Shown here: piece by piece, positions 22,393 through 34,334 of the stretch
Numbering within the stretch: the stretch's first letter is position 1
Layout of the letters: every line of letters begins with the position of its first letter
From: Rehmannia glutinosa
Lineage: Eukaryota > Streptophyta > Magnoliopsida > Lamiales > Orobanchaceae
NCBI GenBank assembly: GCA_016081115.2
Contig: CM071926.1
Coordinates: forward strand, 11,359,971 to 11,423,970
Length of the DNA stretch: 64,000 bases
Reading direction: 5' to 3'
Translations under genes and position numbers: made by a program
Notes under the pieces: generated by a model
The model's input: the letters and a program-made list of their open reading frames with translations, nothing else
What the model was told of the DNA's origin: nothing
Databases searched by the model: none

Positions 22393-22816
22393 GGTGTTAG
22401 GTGCAAGAAGATTGTGGTAATCTTCTTATTGAAGAGTGGTGCTCTTTGAGGTATTGAAGAATTTGGTGTTCTTCAAGGTTGAAGGTTGCGGTAATCTTCA
22501 AGGTGCCGTTGAAGATTGTGGTAATCTTTAAGGGAGATTGTGGTAATCTCAAAGAAGTGTTGTAAGGTGATGTTGTATTAATTGTGGTAATTAATAAAAT
22601 CTTTTTCTTTTTGAAATCCATCCACAGAGATCTTTGGGGTGGTAGAAGATTAGGCCCTAGGTGGGTTGAACCTCTATAAATCGACGCGTGTTGTTTACTT
22701 CCCGCACCTTCATTTTTATCTTGGCTTGTTTGTTTTGAAAAAGAAAGCATAATCGAGAAAATAGAGATAATCTATTCACCCCCTTCTCTAGATTATCGTA
22801 GCCGCTTGGACTTTCA
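22393..22816 (+). mobile_element. 3' third of the split LTR
   Basis: Resumes GGTGTTAGGTGCAAGAAG, exactly the text that follows GATCTAG in the intact LTR (36816 onward). It ends TTGGACTTTCA at 22816, immediately before the PBS. Together with 19839-20871 it makes one LTR. Confidence 0.8.
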
Positions 22817-22818
22817 GG

Positions 22819-22830
22819 TGGTATCAGAGC
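22819..22830 (+). other. copia primer-binding site
   Basis: TGGTATCAGAGC, perfect for the initiator tRNA-Met type, two bases after the LTR end. Confidence 0.95.
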
Positions 22831-22859
22831 CAAACTCTTTGGCAAGCTCGTTCCACATC

Positions 22860-23879
22860 GCGAGTAAAGAGGAACGATCATCGGCTACGAATGAAGTCTA
22901 CCTTACCGGCGTCTCCACCAACAAGCCACCACTATTTGATTCCAAAAATTATACATTTTGGAAGGAAAGAATGGAATGTTATTTACAAAGTTGCGGGTTC
23001 GATATTTGGAACACGGTTATCAATAGAGAATCCATTCTGATGAAAGATACACATCACACCTCCAAAGCCCTCAAGGAGCTCAATGATGAAGAGAAGAAAA
23101 TCATCTCCTTAAATGGTAAAGCTCTTAAAATTATTTATTGTTCACTTACCATTTCGAAATATGATCATATTGTTGGAATTAAATCGGCGCATGAAGTATG
23201 GAGAAAATTAGAAGAAGTATATGCAAATGAAAGGATCAACTCAAAAGTATCTACTTCTCAAATGGATACAACATCAAACCCAACAACATGTAATGAGCTT
23301 CTTACAACTTCCGACGACGAATAAGACGAACAATGTCTTATGGGCTTCGAAGAAGAAAATAAGGAAAGTTCTAAACATTCTACTTCCTATGATAATGAAT
23401 TACAAAATGATTATAGTGATTTGCAAAATGATTTTGATGAGCTTTAAAATGAATTCCAAAGCTTGCTTGTTAAATACAAAAATTTGAAAAAGGAATTCAA
23501 TGTTTTGAAAAATGACAAGGATAATTTATTTTCCTCCTATGAATCGCTTTCATGTGCTCACACCACCACACTTGATAAGGTTAGAATCCTTGAAAAAGAA
23601 AATAGTACTCTTGTTGAGGATATTAATTGCATGAAAAAGGATTTATCAAAATTCAACTTGAGTACCGATAAAATGACCAAAATTGTTGATGTTCATGATT
23701 GTGTTAATTTGAAACTAGGATTTGTTCATAAGATTAATGTTGTTAATCATATGAAAAAGAATCAAGTCTCTAAGCATGTTGGTCATTATGCTCCTAGAAT
23801 TATTACTTGTTTTTATTGCGGTAAAAAGGGTCACACGGTTAATACTTATCGGGCTAGAAATAGCTCTAATTATTTTTGA
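22860..23879 (+). pseudogene. Ty1/copia gag of the outer element, start lost and internally deleted
   Basis: Frame one carries NKPPLFDSKNYTFWKERMEC and ALKIIYCSLTISKYDHIVG, then HEVWRKLEEVYANE. The second half of the gag core seen in sister copies is missing. A second frame (23463-23879) has a predicted coiled coil (KNLKKEFNVLKNDKDNLF, ILEKENSTLVEDINCMKKDL) and a CCHC knuckle that reads CFYCGKKGHTVNTY, so the last Cys is Tyr. The sister gag starts MATNN; here the matching bases read TCGGCTACGAAT, so the start codon is gone. Gag would build the particle. This copy is not expected to work and the element is non-autonomous. Confidence 0.85.
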
Positions 23880-23939
23880 AGACTTAAAAGTTTCAAATTT
23901 AATCCCAAAGGACCCAAACACTTGAGGGTACCACAAAAC

Positions 23940-24230
23940 AATGTCATATTAGGTACCGCGGAATAACGATCAAAGAAAATTCATACCGCCAAGAAGACAT
24001 CAAATGACCGTCTCATTTGATCAAAGGAGAAGACAACATCACAATGAATTTCCAAGAGAAAGACACTATAAACAATGGGAAGGATACAACCCTTGGAAAT
24101 GGAGCAATGGAAAAGCTATCATCAAGAAGATGATTTTCAAAGAGGAAGATACCATCAACAATGGGAAAGACACAACCCATGGAAATGGCGTAATTGGTAA
24201 ACCGTATCTCCTATTTAAATATGTATTTTA
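23940..24230 (+). pseudogene. Trp-rich repeat segment downstream of gag
   Basis: Two adjacent copies encode RERHYKQWEGYNPWKW (24051-24105) and, one base out of frame, RGRYHQQWERHNPWKWRNW (24139-24200). The DNA repeat unit is about 88 bp. It lies where the gag-pol linker of related copies would be. No family is recognised beyond the element context. Confidence 0.5.
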
Positions 24231-25155
24231 TTTTGTTATTATGCATGTTTTTATTTGTGCCTTAATTGTCAAAATGAGTTTTCAAAATATTTATTTTTAA
24301 ATTAAGGTCTTCAATATATATTTGTGTTTTTAAAATATTTTGAAAAGGAGACCTTGCATGATTTTTTTTTAAAAAAAACTCTTGTGCATTTACTAAGACT
24401 AATGTGTTTTATAATCTCTTATGAATTTATATAGCATAAGCATACTTGTGATATATTTTATTGCTTTAGTCTACACTTCCATTACTATGTTTTGGGCAAC
24501 ATTTGTTTCAAGAATTGTGTAGAATTTATATATCTTCATCAATGGTTATCTACTCATTATTTGACAAGAGAGACATAAACTATCGAGGTACGCTCACCAT
24601 TGTTATTCATCTCATAGACTCGATATATTTTTTTCATATGTCTATGTGCTTGCTTTTCAAGATATTTAAAAGTATTTCATACAAGTGCCATTAAGAGGAT
24701 TTTCTGATTTTTGAAAGGCACTATTAGATAAAGCTTGTTTTATTCAAGACTTGTAAAGGATTATACTTTATTTTGATAAAACATTCGATTTTTATCCCCC
24801 TCTCAAAATTATGCATTTGATTGCACATATTCATGTCCTTAGTCTTATTTGCTTTGTCAAAAGTCTTGTTCAAATACTTCTTTTAAATAAGGTCTCGACT
24901 ATGTACTCTCGGATTTTCAAATTTCAAAAGAGACCTTATATAGCTTTCCATAAGCATATTTGAACTTACATGTTTTTATTGAACTCTTGATGATTTTCTT
25001 TAATGCATAGTATGTATTACTTGCTACAATGTATATTATTCGATATTCCTTTGCTCTTTGCGCAAGATATCTTGTTAAGATTTTGCATAAATTTTTGGTA
25101 TAAACTCGATGATCAAGGCAACATTGTTCAAAACAAGGCAAGATATTTTCTAAGT
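24231..25155. other. AT-rich interior of the outer element replacing protease, integrase and most of RT
   Basis: No coding similarity to the missing pol domains is visible. Short open frames occur on both strands, without recognisable motifs. Confidence 0.45.
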
Positions 25156-25600
25156 TGATGCAAGTGAATTTAAGATGAGCATGATGGGGAGCTCAATTTC
25201 TTCCTTGGACTTCTAGTTAAACAATGCCAAGAAAGTAGTTATATTTCACAATCAAAGTATACAATAGAACCTTTGAAGAAGTTAGACATTGAAGAAGGAA
25301 GAACCACCATCTCAACCTCTATGGCAACCAATGTAAAGATTGACAAAGGTTGAGGAAGGCATATCGATTGACAAATAAATTCGAGGTATGTTCAATAACT
25401 TTTATTACTCCCATAGACTCGACATTTTTTTGCCTTATGTATATATGCTCGACTTAAAAACAATCCCAACGAATCTCATTAACGTGCCGTTAAAAGAAAT
25501 TTTCAAATATTTGAAAGGTACTTCCTATTATGGCTTGCTTATCCATAGTCTTTAAAAACGTTTATATTTTTGGGATAACAAGTCCGGTGATAAACATTTC
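25156..25600 (+). pseudogene. copia RT/RNase H tail of the outer element, decayed
   Basis: Readable fragments match the sister element in order: GELNFFLGLLVKQCQE (25180-25230), a YISQSKYT segment, MATNVKIDKG (25320-25350), then an IYARLKNNPNESH-like piece (25440-25480) and an AVKR-F-IFERY piece. Stops and frameshifts are frequent. The upstream RT core with its YVDD motif is absent. Confidence 0.75.
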
Positions 25601-27141
25601 TCAAAATATGGTTTGTTATAATCAAACTAAATATATTGAGATTCTACATTTTTAAGGGATTGCGTTTCTTAAACAAAAATTTGAGATGTGTTTAATTCCG
25701 TCTCAAAGATAACTCACGGACATTTGTTTTTAATCGTTAATCGCAAGTCTTTTACCTCATTTCGAGCTTATTTAGACATAATGCATATTGAATGAGGTCT
25801 ATGATTGTATTTTGCATGTTTTTAAAACTTAGGGGTGAAAAATCGAATTTTTTTGATCAAATTCCAAAATACTTAGGAGCAGAATGCTTCGGGGACAAAA
25901 TAGAGGGAGGTCGACAGGTCGTCGATCTCTACCTCGACAGTCGGCCTACCCTCCGACCGGTCGCTCATGGTGAAAATTTTGATAAAATGCATTACTGTTC
26001 GAGTTAGCCTATTTTATACAGATTTCACTATTTTCACACCCTTTGTCATTTTCACACACAATTCACTTCAAATGAGTTTTGTTGCATAAATTATATATCT
26101 TGGGAATTATCTTGCTCGTTTATCATCATTGTTGCTCATCATCACCGATTAAATGGTAAGAATCCTACTTCTTTATCTCAATTGGGTTGAACCTTGAGAA
26201 CTTGGCTTAAATATTAATTTCTTGATGCTAATTATATATGTTTGTGATGAGCTCATTAATTATGGTTGATTGATTGTTGTATAATTGCATTTGGTGATGA
26301 AAAATTTGGCTTGGTTATTTTTCAAGGGCTATATACATCTTCTTTATCATTTGACGCCCGCCAAGTGTTCATTAAAATGTTTAAAAGAAAAATTCATCAC
26401 CTACATGATTCTCTCGCTTTTAAATGTCTTATATATTTATAGAGATCATGTTTTGCAAATCAAATGAGCTTTTACGAGCTTTTACAAGTCATATGATCAT
26501 TTATTCCTTAGCCAGGAGAGGAGTTCTAACAAAGACTAAATCGAATCCAGGACATAAGCGGGTGTAACGAGTCGGAGACCTACAAGTTGTTTGTGGGGAG
26601 TCATTCAATTCATATATCTTTTGGGAGTTAATAATAGTTGTAACGTATCGGAGATCTACAATTATTATTAATCTATTGTTTATGCGCCAGGGGAGGGGAA
26701 TAGACTAACTTAGGAATTGAACCCATAGAATTGCATGAATTGGTTATGTGAAACATTAATTGGTTTTAATCTTGAAGAAGCATGTTGAGTTTATGCGGAA
26801 CTTGAAGCTCAATATTCTATAGCTCGATAAATCGGTTAAATTGCGCACTTTGATATGGATATATGATGTTTTTATTGTGCTAATATTCTTTTGCATGATT
26901 CAAAGGGGGAAAAACAGTGATAAGCTCTTTAGCTCAAAGAAGCTAAAATAAACGCAAAAGAAGCTATAAGTTATGGCTATTAAAAGCCAAAAGTTGTGGT
27001 TCATACATAGTCCATTTGTTGTATTGTAGACTCATTTATTGTCTAATGATGTTTTATTGACAAGAGGAGCTTATAAGCTCTTGATACTTAAGCTCAATTT
27101 GTAAACGCTGAGCTTTTAGCTTTTGGTTGATTCTTCTATAT
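25601..27141 (+). other. 3' internal region of the outer element (interrupted)
   Basis: It corresponds, in order, to 28397-29690 of the inner element (opposite strand). Both contain a FCMFLKLRGEK-coding stretch (here 25800-25845), a GC cluster with GGTCGACAGGTCG motifs (25905-25970), an AAATGGTAAGAAT stretch (26153), and AGCT-rich sequence near 26930-27120. TATAT at 27137-27141 is the left target duplication of the inner element. Confidence 0.7.
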
Positions 27142-28382
27142 TGTTAGCCCAAGTGACTACAATAATCTAGAGGGGGTGAATAGATTATCTCGGTTTTTCA
27201 GATTTTGCCCTCTTTTCGAATAATCAAGCAAAGACGAGAATGTAAATGCGGAAATTAAACAACACTCGTCGATTTATAGAGGTTCAACCCACCAGGGCCT
27301 AATCCTCTACCACCCCAAAGTATATCAGGGATGGATTTCAAAAAGAAAAAAAGATTTTATTAATTACCAAAATTAATACAAAAACACCTTGAGGATTACC
27401 ACAACCCTCTTACAACACCTTCAAGGAGATTACCACAATTTTCCTTCACCACCTTTGAAGAGTACCACACTCTCCAAACACCTATCACCTAGATCACCCA
27501 AGTGTATTCTTACCACAAGAATACTCACAAGGATGTCTTGTGTTGAATGATGACCAAAATCAAGATTACAACTCAATAATGAATAATACAATAAGAGTAC
27601 AATTGTAATCAAGAATTGAAAGCCTAGACCTCAAAAGCAAGTGCAAGTGCAGTGCTTAGGCTAATACAACAAGATTTATGAAAGTGTTTGTTTGTATGCT
27701 CTTTTGCTTGTGTAATGTGTTGTATCTTGTTGCTTGAATGAAGCCTCTATTTATATGAGAGGTCTTGGCTTGATTTCCAGGACATAGGCTCCTCCTTGGG
27801 GAGTGATTTCTGCAAAAGAAACCATTTAAAATTAAGATTATAGCTGTTAGAAATCAATCCCACAAATTAGGAAAAGCTATCTCGAAAATGCAACGGATAG
27901 TTTTCTTTGATAAAACAGGGGTTCGAAGTGGCGCTTGAGAGATAAGATTGAAATGAGTTTTTGTGATTTTTATACGGGGGACCGGCCGGAAGGAGGTTCG
28001 GCCGGTCGCCCTTGATCTTGACCGGTTGGGGGTGTTTAAAAACCGAAACAGAGAAGACGAGAACTTGAGATGGCCTTCCTGTGTGCATCGTCGCCCCTAT
28101 CGGTCAACCTCCGGGTCGCCCTCTCCCGATTTCTCATACGTCCCTTTTTCTGTTTCAAAACTCAACTCAGTACAGGTTGCCCTATAGAGCGGCCGGTCGA
28201 GCACTGAAACAAAAGTGTTGTCCAATTTTTTTATCGAAAATAAACTCCAAGAAATACTCGAAAAATAGTACAAATATTTTAAATCGATCGAAGTATTTAG
28301 ACAACATTTAGGGACATTGTTTTGGTTTAAAAACTCATTTGAACAAAATCATCAAAATCATGATAAAAACATTTATCTAACA
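27142..28382 (-). repeat. 3' LTR of the inner copia element
   Basis: 1241 bp; on the minus strand TGTTAGATAAATG...GGCTAACA. TATA box region near 27745-27757 (TATATAAATAGAGG-like on the minus strand). GC-rich GGCCGGTCG-type motifs lie at about 27978-28200. Confidence 0.9.
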
Positions 28383-28396
28383 AACTCCCCTTTTTG
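28383..28396 (-). other. polypurine tract
   Basis: On the minus strand CAAAAAGGGGAGTT abuts the 3' LTR start. The same tract (AAAAAGGGGAATT) precedes the plus-strand LTR at 35772. Confidence 0.9.
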
Positions 28397-29698
28397 ATGA
28401 TTACAAACCAAAACAATTTTCACGAGGACGATTTTGAAAAACAAAACAATTTTCCGGTTTTATGAGAAAACTATCCTTTTAAAAATAGCTCCCCCTATCA
28501 ATAAGCACATCAATAAGAAGTATTGCATAAGCTAGAAGCACAAGCTATTACAAGCTATTACAAGATACACATAAACATCATGAGCTAAAAAGTTGCCCCT
28601 GTCAAAATACTCATAATCCATTGCAATTAAGTCCACAATACAAGCCATGGACTAGGTATACTTGGCTTTAAGAAGCCATAGCTTATAGCTTTTATGTCGA
28701 GCTTTTATTAGCTTCTTTGAGCTAATGAGCCAATTTCTGTTTCTCCTCTTTAGAATCATAAAAAGAATGTTAGGATGATAAAAACATCATACAAGTATAT
28801 CAAAGTGCGCCAAAGATACGATTTATCAACCATTGAAAAAATTAGGCTTAGAATCCGAAGAAATGGGAGAAATATATCATAAAAAATCCATAAGCTCGTT
28901 TTGTTTGTCAAGACATGATCTCAATAAGTATTTAGGACATTTGAAGGCAAGAGAGTCATGTAGAAGTTGAAATTTTCATTGTGACATTTCATCGAACACT
29001 TTGTGGGCGTAAAAGATAAAAGAAGTTGTATAGAGCCCTTGTAAATGAATCAAGCCAAAAAATTTCATCACCAAATCATACCAAACACAATACAATACAT
29101 CATAATAAATAAGCTCATCATGATCATATGACAATTACATCAAGAAATTTACAAGAAAGCCAAAAACTCATGGTTCAACCCAATTGAGCAAAGGAAGTAA
29201 AATTCTTACCATTCAATCGGTTAAGATGAGCAATGATGATGATAATCGAGCTACATTAAGTCCAAGAAATGAAATGTATGCAAGAAAACAAATTTTGAGT
29301 GAATTTTTTGTGTATTTGGCGAAGGGACGAAAAATGGCAAAAATGGGGTAAAATGACTAAGTATGAAAGGCAGAATGGTTTTAATCCACAAAAAGACTTT
29401 GGGCGACCGGTCGACGTTGAGGGCGATGTCGTCGACGGTGAGCGGCCGGTCGGCCGTGTGAGGGCGACGGTTGCCCTCTTCGGTCGCCCATTGTCTTAAC
29501 CAATTTTCCAAAATCCAAATTTTCAACCAAAAATCCAATTTTTCGCCCCTAAGTTTTAAAAACATGCAAAATGCAAACGTAAACCTCATTCAATATGCAT
29601 TATGCCTAACCGAGCTCGTATTGACGCAAAAGTCTCGGAAGATAGCAAAGTTTGTAAAAATGTCCGCCAATTGATCTTGAGATGGTATGAAAGATATC
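28397..29698 (-). other. conserved 1.3 kb non-coding stretch between pol and 3' LTR
   Basis: No domain is recognised. The region is collinear with 25601-27141 of the outer element. A short open frame at 29251-29589 starts with FCMFLKLRGEK-like residues shared with the outer copy but then diverges. A GC cluster with GGCGACCGGTCGACG motifs lies at 29400-29480. Confidence 0.6.
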
Positions 29699-31068
29699 TC
29701 AATTTTTCGTTAAAACACAATCCCTTAGAAAATGATGTCGAATATCAATATGTTTAGTACGGTTATGATGAACCGGGTTTTGAGCAATATTTATAGCGGA
29801 GATGTTATCACAAAAGATAGAAATATTTTCAAAGGAGCATTTGTAATCCGCTAAGGTTTGTTTCATCCAAAGAAGTTGAGTACAACAAAAAGTGCGGAAA
29901 TGTATTCGGCCGCCCTTGAAAGTGAAACACAATTTTGCTTCTTTGCAAACCAAGAAACTAGGCAATCGCCGAAAAATTGACATGATCGAAAGTACTTTTC
30001 CGATCATCAATATTTCCGCATAATCCGAATCACTATAACCTTTAAGAGAAAATTTTTCATTCTTTGGATAGAATAAACCATATTGAATAGTGCCTTTCAA
30101 ATATCGAAAAATCCTTTTAACGACACTCATATGAGATTCTTTGGGATTGCTTTGAAAACGAGCACATAGGCATACGGCATGAAGAATGTCCGGTCTAGTA
30201 GCGGTTAAATAAAGTAAACTACCAATCATACCTCGATACTTTGATTCATCCACGGACTTGCCTTTTTCATCTTTGTCAATTTTGACATTAGTTGCCATAA
30301 GGGGTAGACACGGTTCTTCATTCTTCAATGCCGAACTTTTTCAAAAGTTCATTTGTATATTTTGATTGCGAAATGTATATACCTTCTTGGCATTGTTTAA
30401 TTTGAAGCCCAAGAGGAAGAAGTTGAGCTCCCCCATCATACTCATCTCAAATTCTCCTTGCATTAACTTAGAAAATTTCTTGCACAAAGATTCATTAGTA
30501 GCACCAAAGATAATATCATCAACATAAATTTGCACAAGTAAGCAATCTTGCCCTTTTTTTTAAAAACAAAGAGAGTAGTATCAACTTTACCTCTTGTAAA
30601 ACCATTTTGCAAAAGAAACGAGCTAAGTATTATTATACCATGCACGGGGTGCTTGCTTTAAACCATACAAGGCCTTTTTAAGTTTATAAACATCATTAGG
30701 CCTAGAAAAATTTTCAAACCCCGGAGGTTGTTTTACATAGACTTCTTCTTGAATAAAACCATTTAAGAAAGCGGATTTAACATCCATTTGGTAAAGTTTG
30801 AAACTTTTATAACAAGAATAGGCAAGTAAAAAATACGAATAGCTTCTAAACGTGCTACTGGTGCAAAAGTTTCATCATAATCAATACCTTCTTCTTGACA
30901 ATACCCTTGAGCTACTAACCTTGCCTTGTTTCGAACAATGTTGCCTTGATCATCAAGCTTGTTCCGGAATACCCATTTTGTACCAATAATAGTTTGAGAA
31001 GGAGGACAAGGTACCAATTCCCATACATCATTTCTTTCAAATTGATTCAACTCCTCTTGCATCTCCAA
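29699..31068 (-). pseudogene. copia reverse transcriptase and RNase H
   Basis: The N-terminal RT part is at 31068-30763 (NDVWELVPCP, GTKWVFRNKLDDQG, NKARLVAQGYCQEEGIDY, ETFAPVARLEAIR). The catalytic YVDD motif is near 30530 (MQIYVDDIIFGAT). RNase H follows from 30328 to 29699 (GSLLYLTATRPDILHAV, a GYSDSDYAE catalytic segment, a FCDNISAINIAQNPVHHNRT segment and HIDIRHHFLRD). The frame changes at least four times, near 30763, 30645-30535, 30341 and about 30020. RT and RNase H would copy the element RNA into DNA. The motifs are present but no single frame spans them. RNase H here ends in VLTKN, without the usual longer tail. Confidence 0.92.
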
Positions 31069-32617
31069 AAACCAATCTTCATCCTCAATAGCTTCCTTAG
31101 CATTCTTAGGCTCTTTATCAAATATAAGAGCTTTTTCGCAAATTTTCTTCGGGTCATCACTTTATCAAGGGGATCACCAATAATAAGATCTTTTGGGTGA
31201 TCTCCCTTAAATTTCAATGCTATGGGAAGATCCGAAGTATCACCTCTATCTTCTTGAGGAACATTTGAAGTGGATGGTTGATCATTTGATCTAGAAGGTT
31301 GATCATTTTGAGCATTATTTTGAACAATGGGTTCAATAATATCCTCTTCATCACTTTCATCGTTGGGTATCCTTTCAACACCCGAGGCTTCATTGAATTT
31401 TACATGAATAGATTCTTCAACAACCCCACTAGTTTTGTTGTAAACCCGATATGCTTTGCTTTTTGTTGAATACCCCATAAATATTCCTTCATCGGCCTTA
31501 GGATCAAGTTTGTCTAATTGATCCTTAGTATTCAAAATAAAACACTTACATCCAAATATTTTGAAATAACTAATATTTGGAGTTCTTCCTTTCCAAAGCT
31601 CATATGGAGTTTTATTCATTTTAGGACGAATATAAACCCGATTAATGACATAGCAAGCGGTACTTACGGCTTCGGCCCAAAAATATTTTGGAAGAGAGAA
31701 TTCATTGAGCATGGACCGACTCATTTCTTGTAATGTCTGATTCTTCCTTTCGGCTACTCCATTTTGTTGAGGTGTCCTTGGAGCCGAAACATTATGTGCA
31801 TATCCCTTGGTTTCACAAAAGACTCTAAATTCACCATCAAATTCTCCACCTCGATCACTTCGAATAGACTTAATAGTATCTTCCTTTTCATTCTCAATAA
31901 GTCTACACAACTTAACAAACTCATTAACGACATCGCTTTTATTGGTAAGAAAAAGAGCCCAAGTATATCTAGAAAAATCATCGACAATAACTAAAGTGTA
32001 ATGTTTTCCACTTAGACTAGTTTGTACCAATATCCCCATACAAATCAAGGTAAAGCAATTGTAGGGGTTTGGTTGTGGAAATTTCATTTTTGGGCTTGAA
32101 ACTACTCTTAACTAATTTGTTCTTTTGACAAGTGTCACATAAGCCAAGATTTTCAAAATTCAATTTGGGTAGTCCTTTTACATGTTGGTTTTTGTAAATA
32201 TTTTTCAAATTCTTGTATCCAACATGTCCAAGTCGCCTATGCCATAAACTCGTTAAATCATTATTGGCGACAAGACAAGAAACATTTTGACTAACCAAAT
32301 CACTTGTACAAATTTTGTAAAGATTGCCTTTTCTACTTGCTTCGCAAATAATTTCATCATTTTTAAGAATAAGACATTTTTCTTTATTGAAAACAACATT
32401 ATAATTTGAATCACATAGTTGGCTAACACTTATCAAATTAAACTTAAGCCCATCTACTAGTAAAACATTACTAAGAGAGAAAGAAAAGTTACCAATGTCT
32501 CCATTGCCAATGATTTTTCCTTTGCCATTGCCGAACATGACCATACCCTCTTCTTGGAGCTTGATGTTGGTAAAAAGTTCTCTTTCTGGTCATATGCCGT
32601 GAACATCCGCTGTCCAC
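31047..32617 (-). pseudogene. copia protease and integrase
   Basis: An aspartic protease signature VDSGCSRHMT is readable at 32617-32582, in another frame from what follows. The GAG-pre-integrase domain is at 32544-32017 (ENVLLVDG-type NVLLVDGLKFNLISVSQLCD, then LWHRRLGH, and LCDTCQKNK giving the zinc-binding H-H-C-C set). The integrase core is at 32087-31047: IVDDFSRYTW (Asp), IRSDRGGEFDGEF (Asp), TPQQNGVAERKNQTL (Glu), then the KMNKTPYELWKGRTPN and FGCKCFILN segments. The catalytic triad is intact. The 346-codon frame is the longest in the element, and a one-base shift separates the pre-integrase and core frames near 32050. Confidence 0.93.
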
Positions 32618-32659
32618 GAGCCATTTTGAATCCTCCATTGTTGTTATAGCCCCTATGAC

Positions 32660-34278
32660 CTACAAAAGAATTATTCTTAGGTACCTATAGTTTTGGGGTC
32701 CATGGGGGTTAGTTTTGAGACCTTTGGGTCTCCAAATATGACTAGAGCTATTTCTCAAATTTGCAATTGTTAGCATAATGTCCAACTTTGCCACAATAAA
32801 AACAAGTAGGAGTATAAGAGCTACTAGCATGTACGAATGTCGGACCTTGGTAATTTTTCCTAAAAATATTTTGAAATGGTTTATAACCAAGTCCTAATTT
32901 GGAATGCTCACCTCTTTGTGCATCTAAAATTTTTGTAACTTTATCCGTGCTTATGTTAAAACGATGCACATCCTTTTTCAAATATTCAAGATCTTTGGTG
33001 AGCGATTCTTTTTCGGTTTCAAGAGTATGAACTAGAGTAAGAGTAATAACATGAGCTTTATCAAGAGATTCATAAGAAGTAAATAATTTATCCTTTTCAA
33101 TTTTAAGCTCTTTATGCTCCTTTTTCAAAGTCTTGTATTTAACAATCAAATTTTGAAACTCAATTTGCAATTTATCAAAATCACATTGCAATTCATCAAC
33201 TAAGGAGGAGGTAGAAGAGTTAGAGCGCACCTCATTATTTTCATCGTCTATGGCCATAAGACCATGTTTGGTTTCTCCTTCCTTGTCGGTTGTTTCAAGT
33301 AATTCATCCCAATTTTGATCTCCGCATTTAGAGCGTTCTTTTTCGAAAAATGCTTCTTTTCTTTTGTTCCTCCTCATCGAGTTTTGGGAAATCGGCAATG
33401 AAGTGCCGGGTTTTCCGCATTTAAAGCAAGCATTGTCTCTCTTGGTTTTCTTGCCTTATTTTTATTCGCAAATTTTGCAAATTTTCGAACAAGTGCAGCC
33501 GTCTCCTCATCATCATCATCATCATTGTCATATGTTGCATTATTAGAAGAAGAAGAAGCAAGACCTTTAGGAATATTTTGCATACCCGATTGATTCATGG
33601 TTGATTTGGAATTTTTCCTCTCCTTGAGATAGACTTCATAGATGAGGAGGTTCCCGATGAGCTTGTCAAATTTGAGTGTCTCAAGATTTTGTGCCTCCAT
33701 GATTGCCGTCACCTTTTTGGACCATGAGTAAAGGAAGAGCATTGAATACCTTAGTCACCTTGTCTTCTTTGTAGATGACTTTACCGAGGGCCACAAGAGG
33801 ATTGACAATGTTGTCAAGCCTTTCCACCATCTTAGAGATGCTTTTCATCATCATGCATGTTAAAGTTTTCAAAGTCATTAACAAGCATGGTCTTTCTTGC
33901 TTGCTTGACCTTCTTAGTCCCTTCATAAATTGTCTCCAATTTTTTTCTAAACCTCATGTGCTGACCTTATGCCTCTTATGTGATTGTACTCGGTGGCGGT
34001 AAGAGAATAATGCAAAATATTTAAGGCCTTACCGTTTAGAGAGAAAGCCTTTTTGTCGTTTTCATCGAACTCCTTGAAAGGTTTAGGAGTCGAGGTGCCA
34101 TCCTCCAATTTCTTGGTTGGTTGATCAACTCCTTCAACAACCACATTCCAAATGTCGAACCCGCACCTTGTAGGAAGCACTCCATACGGTCTTTCCAAAA
34201 TGCGTAGTTGTTTGCGTCGAATAGTGGTGGCATGTTGGTGGAGGCGCCGGTGGTGAGATAAGCATTATTCGTAGCCAT
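32660..34278 (-). pseudogene. copia gag of the inner element
   Basis: The start is MATNNAYLTTGASTN at 34278. Domains in order: FWKDRMECFLQG, the KAFSLNGKALNILHYSLTATEY core (34090-34010), ISKMVERLDNIVNPLVALG (33850-33790), a TLKFDKLIGNLLIYEVYLKER segment (33680-33620), a long coiled coil (33190-32950) and a CCHC knuckle CFYCGKVGHYANNC near 32803-32762. Frames change near 34150, 33940, 33710 and 33390. The protein would coat the RNA and form the particle. The same frame errors recur at other places in sister copies, and some fall in short homopolymers. Confidence 0.9.
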
Positions 34279-34320
34279 GGATCTTTCCTCTTTACTCGGA
34301 ACGAGCTAGCCAAAGAGTTT

Positions 34321-34332
34321 GGCTCGATACCA
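34321..34332 (-). other. copia primer-binding site
   Basis: On the minus strand TGGTATCGAGCC, one base short of TGGTATCAGAGCC, two bases from the LTR end. Confidence 0.9.
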
Positions 34333-34334
34333 CT

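Noticed and set aside
31518..32001. Plus-strand frames of 64-76 codons
   Set aside because: Exact shadows of the minus-strand copia integrase.
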